This document shows, piece by piece, positions 61,452-64,000 of a DNA stretch of 64,000 bases; within the stretch, counting starts at the first letter, position 1; every line of letters starts with the position of its first letter. Under the pieces are notes generated by a model that worked only from the letters and a program-made list of their open reading frames with translations, ran no database searches and was not told the origin of the DNA. A program made the translations under genes and the position numbers. This DNA is from Mesorhizobium loti (GTDB lineage: Bacteria > Pseudomonadota > Alphaproteobacteria > Rhizobiales > Rhizobiaceae), in the NCBI RefSeq assembly GCF_001510895.1, contig NZ_LPWA01000111.1, forward strand, positions 1-64,000. The letters run 5' to 3'.

Positions 61452-62245
61452 TGTCGCGATCGAGCCTCCGGCCCCATGAGCAGTACCATTGGGCTTCATC
61501 GCACGAGCTGATCTGAGAACAGTAGCGCCGCGGCTCGCATGAATAGCCGCTCTGCGCGACCAGCTTGCGGTTGACAATGCCGAGCCGCTGGCTCGGCGGC
61601 GTCGCACCGTCTCCATGCTCTGCACGCCAATCCCATGGTGCTTGGAAGGTCCCGGCCCACAAACCGATCTTCGCCGCCTGGGCCTTCGCCTGTTGCGCCG
61701 CGTACGCGCCTTGGCTGTAGCGCGGCCAATCCAGCGCCTGGCCGTGCTCGACCATCCAAGCGGCCACACTGCCACCGTCGGCGCGCCGGCAGTCGCCGAC
61801 GAAGCGGTGAAAGCGATCCCATGTCACGAAGGTGCATTGCACCGGCCTCGAGGCGGCCAGGAAGTCGTCCAACGCTTCGGCCGATCGCCGGCCGCACGGA
61901 TATTCGAAGCCTTTGGCGTCGTCACAGTATTGCTTGCTCTCGGGCGCGTCGATGCCGTTGAAGCGGATGCGCTGCCCGCGGATCTCAATCGTGGTCGCCG
62001 TCGATGACGGAGGCCACGCCGGTGATCGGCTCAACTCGGTTCGGCTTGATCATGTTTTGGAGATTGATTTCCGGCAGCGGTCTGCTGTTGTGCATTACAA
62101 ACTGCGTCACCAGAGCGGCAGCCGCGGTTACAGTCACGAAGATCAGCCGGCGTGGCACGCTCGCCGAACGCAGGACGCGCGAGCGCCGGGCGCCGGTGCG
62201 CTTGCGCCATTGGTCGGAACGGTTGTCGTACCTTGATCTGTCCAT
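61420..62245 (-). pseudogene. thermonuclease (SNase-like) with Excalibur domain, one frameshift
   Basis: Frame 1 from ATG 62245 gives a basic N-terminus and a membrane/signal segment (PRRLIFVTVTAAAALVTQFV) up to GVASVIDGD. Frame 2 continues TIEIRGQRIRFNGIDAPESK (SNase Asp and Arg residues), then VTWDRFHRFVGDCRRADGGS and WPRYSQGAYAAQQAKAQAAK, and ends in CDEAQWYCSWGRRLDRDNDG, an Excalibur Ca-binding motif. One extra C (GACCACG for GACACG) at about 61998 breaks it. It would be a secreted or membrane-anchored nuclease. It lies 6 bases after the lipoprotein gene. Confidence 0.8.
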
Positions 62246-62251
62246 GATTCC

Positions 62252-62719
62252 TCACGCCGACCAGCCGGGCCATGTGGTGTCGATCATGGGCATGCCAGCG
62301 CAGTAGTAGTCGTAGACGAACTGTCCGGTCGCCATGTCCCGGCATCGCCAGATCAGAGTGTAATTCGGGCCATAGAACTGGTCCCAAGCCACGCCATAGA
62401 CCTGCGGTCGTGGGACATAGTAGCCTCCGCCGCCGTTCTTTGCTGCGGCGCCAGCAGCTGCGGCAACACCCGCGACCGCAATGCCAGTCGCTACGGCGTT
62501 GTCTGTCTGTATCAGCCTAGTGCACTTTTCGGCCGTTGCGCCGCGTCGAACTAGAAGTGCCGCAACTCGACTTCGGTACTGCTCGTCGGTGCTGCTGGCG
62601 AGCGCATGACATAACGCTGAGGTGTTCTGAGCGGTAAGGTCGCTGTCAGAAACACTTGTGTTAGTTGAGCAGCCGCCGATGAACACGGCAACGCCTGCAA
62701 GAAATGCCTTCGCCTTCAT
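62252..62719 (-). CDS. lipoprotein of unknown function
   Basis: 155 residues with a lipoprotein signal (MKAKAFLAGVAVFIGGCSTN; lipidated Cys17), an N-terminal helical part (ALCHALASSTDEQYRSRVAA), a central Ala/Gly-rich hydrophobic stretch (VAGVAAAAGAAAKNGGGGYY) and a Cys/Trp/Tyr-rich end (WRCRDMATGQFVYDYYCAGM). It is the first gene of the nuclease-BRCT run. Confidence 0.75.
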   Translation of the reverse strand: MKAKAFLAGVAVFIGGCSTNTSVSDSDLTAQNTSALCHALASSTDEQYRSRVAALLVRRGATAEKCTRLIQTDNAVATGIAVAGVAAAAGAAAKNGGGGYYVPRPQVYGVAWDQFYGPNYTLIWRCRDMATGQFVYDYYCAGMPMIDTTWPGWSA

Positions 62720-63067
62720 TGATAATCCCCCCGGCGAATACTGGGGGTATTTCGCGGCGCCTGTCTAGGACTTTGTTGGGGGTCGTGTCAGCGGCTCATT
62801 TCCGGCGCGGCAGCAGCAACTGCCTTCAGCCGAGAAACCACGCCGGCGGCATCGAAAGCACAGCGGATGACAGTGCGTTTCCCAATGCATGGGACCCCGC
62901 GCTCGTTTTCAAATCGCGAATTGTCCCGTCACTAAGGTTAGCCTTGGCGCCGGGGCGTCCACATCCTTACTGCAGCCCTCGTGCTCGCAGACATGATGCT
63001 GCACGCCGGCCGGCATGGCGTATTCGGGTCGTGGCAGCCTGATTTATCTGGCGCGATTAGTAGTTCC
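62720..63067. other. 348-base intergenic region
   Basis: No gene is recognised. It must hold the lipoprotein-nuclease-BRCT promoter (minus strand). Confidence 0.35.
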
Positions 63068-63361
63068 CTACTCGTCGCTATCGCCGTCGTCGTTTTCAAC
63101 GTCGGATTGACTGTTCCGACTTGCGTCATCCGTGTGCTCTTCGACGTACGCTTGGCAGCCTTCATTGAATGATTGGCTATCGCCGTCACAATCCCGCTCG
63201 TCGGTGATGTCGTTCCTTGCCGCCCAATCGTATCCGGTTTCGTGGCCTGAACAGTCATCGGTGCAATCATAGCCGTGGAAAGTCTCTTGCGCGTTTACCG
63301 GGGCGACAACAAACCCGGCCAGCGCAACGGCGCCGGCTGCGGCAAGGATTCGGATCATCAT
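63068..63361 (-). CDS. small acidic exported protein
   Basis: 97 residues from ATG 63361 (AGGAG upstream; ATG 63358 is an alternative). The signal peptide MIRILAAAGAVALAGFVVAP is followed by QETFHGYDCTDDCSGHETGY, DWAARNDITDERDCDGDSQS and FNEGCQAYVEEH: six Cys in a pattern (CSGHxxGYxWA...SQSFxEGC) shared by many rhizobial small proteins, then an Asp/Ser tail. It is probably periplasmic and disulfide-bonded. Function unknown. Open sequence upstream to 63634 is not coding. Confidence 0.75.
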   Translation of the reverse strand: MMIRILAAAGAVALAGFVVAPVNAQETFHGYDCTDDCSGHETGYDWAARNDITDERDCDGDSQSFNEGCQAYVEEHTDDASRNSQSDVENDDGDSDE

Positions 63362-63875
63362 AAAACACTCCTGTTGGCCCCGGCAGTTGGGTATTGTGTG
63401 ACCTTGGCAAAGATGAGGCTCGACCCCAAGCCGGCGAAGAGCGCGAGCAAAAAGGGCGTTCGACCGCGTGACTGCCGATCCTTGCCCGTCTTGCATAAGC
63501 TTTGACGTGAGGCCGCGTCGCGTGCGTGGGAGCAAAATCCGTTCGACTACCATGTGGCGGCCAAGGAACGAGGCCTGGAAGCACTGAAGCTCGCTGGCAG
63601 GATACCGAGCACCTACGGCCTCAAAAGCGCCCAACGGTCTCGACCGGCCATGGAAAGAATTTCAGGACTAAAGGGCGGAGCTTTTGCGATCAACCCTGCC
63701 GTTCGATTGCCATCCCGCCGCCAAGAGCTGTCGCCCGCTCCGGCAGCGATTTCGCGTGTGAATTCCTCCTTCCCCCTGCCCGTCACCAAGGCGTCTATTT
63801 CTTTGGAAAAACCGGCGGCCGCACCTAAATCATCGTGACAGCCACATTCACAGAAAAACTGGGAGGTCACCGAGC
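63362..63875. other. 514-base region without a clear gene
   Basis: Frames on both strands at 63554-63870 lack conserved segments. Promoters for the flanking divergent genes must lie here. Confidence 0.35.
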
Positions 63876-64000
63876 GTGAGCGACGAGAAGCTTAGGGAAA
63901 GTGGAACGAGCGCAGCCATCAGCGCCAGTCCGACGAGAAAAACGGCGCTCGATTTTTTCGGACGCCATCTGATTGCGCTCTGCGTGTCATATCGCGACAG
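63876..64000 (+). CDS. partial hypothetical protein, cut by the window edge
   Basis: GTG 63876 is preceded by GGGAGG. The frame reads VSDEKLRESGTSAAISASPT then RKTALDFFGRHLIALCVSYR and is open at the end. I do not recognise it from 41 residues. Confidence 0.45.
   Translation, partial: MSDEKLRESGTSAAISASPTRKTALDFFGRHLIALCVSYRD

Overview
The window looks like an accessory region of a Rhizobiales genome, most probably Mesorhizobium or a close relative. This is an inference from content: an exported-protein family typical of rhizobia (DUF995-like), a VirD2/DUF3363-type relaxase remnant, nad and pan genes next to a large serine recombinase (as on mesorhizobial symbiosis islands), GC-rich codon use and many long antisense shadow ORFs. 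I saw no rRNA, tRNA or CRISPR array.

Layout. 0-5.6 kb: a Tat-signal glycine-rich protein, an IS110-family remnant, and an RND metal-efflux permease with its adaptor. 5.9-14.4 kb: an envelope block with a cis-prenyltransferase (uppS-like), a GT51 transglycosylase, a broken metallophosphoesterase and a two-component system on the minus strand; divergent from these are a ChrB-like protein, an MFS transporter, a PAP2 phosphatase and a DedA-PAP2-LssY fusion. 15.3-23.5 kb: a 1291-residue Ca-binding/Ig/FG-GAP secreted protein, two tandem LuxR-type regulators (the first killed by a stop codon) and two small secreted DUF995-like proteins. The large protein and both DUF995-like genes carry the same 20-bp palindrome about 100 bp before their start codons, which is the strongest sign of an undescribed regulon here.

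23.6-41.6 kb: gene remnants (TPR protein, NUDIX), an EamA transporter, an intact IS630 element, three GGDEF-EAL c-di-GMP enzymes within 10 kb, two methyltransferases, an HD hydrolase, a formate dehydrogenase with two frameshifts and a relaxase remnant. 41.8-50.1 kb: metH behind a palindromic operator, a phasin, a graveyard of porin/SCO1/P1B-ATPase fragments, and the queC-queD-queE operon for preQ0. 50.8-64 kb: a second two-component system, nadB and nadC remnants beside an intact panD, a frameshifted serine recombinase with small cargo genes, an IS110 copy, and a nuclease/BRCT/lipoprotein cluster.

From about 22 kb onward at least fifteen otherwise well-conserved genes are broken by what look like single-base indels, mostly losses of one base in a short run. 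This is either decay of a mobile island or residual sequencing error. Products of those genes should be read with that doubt in mind.
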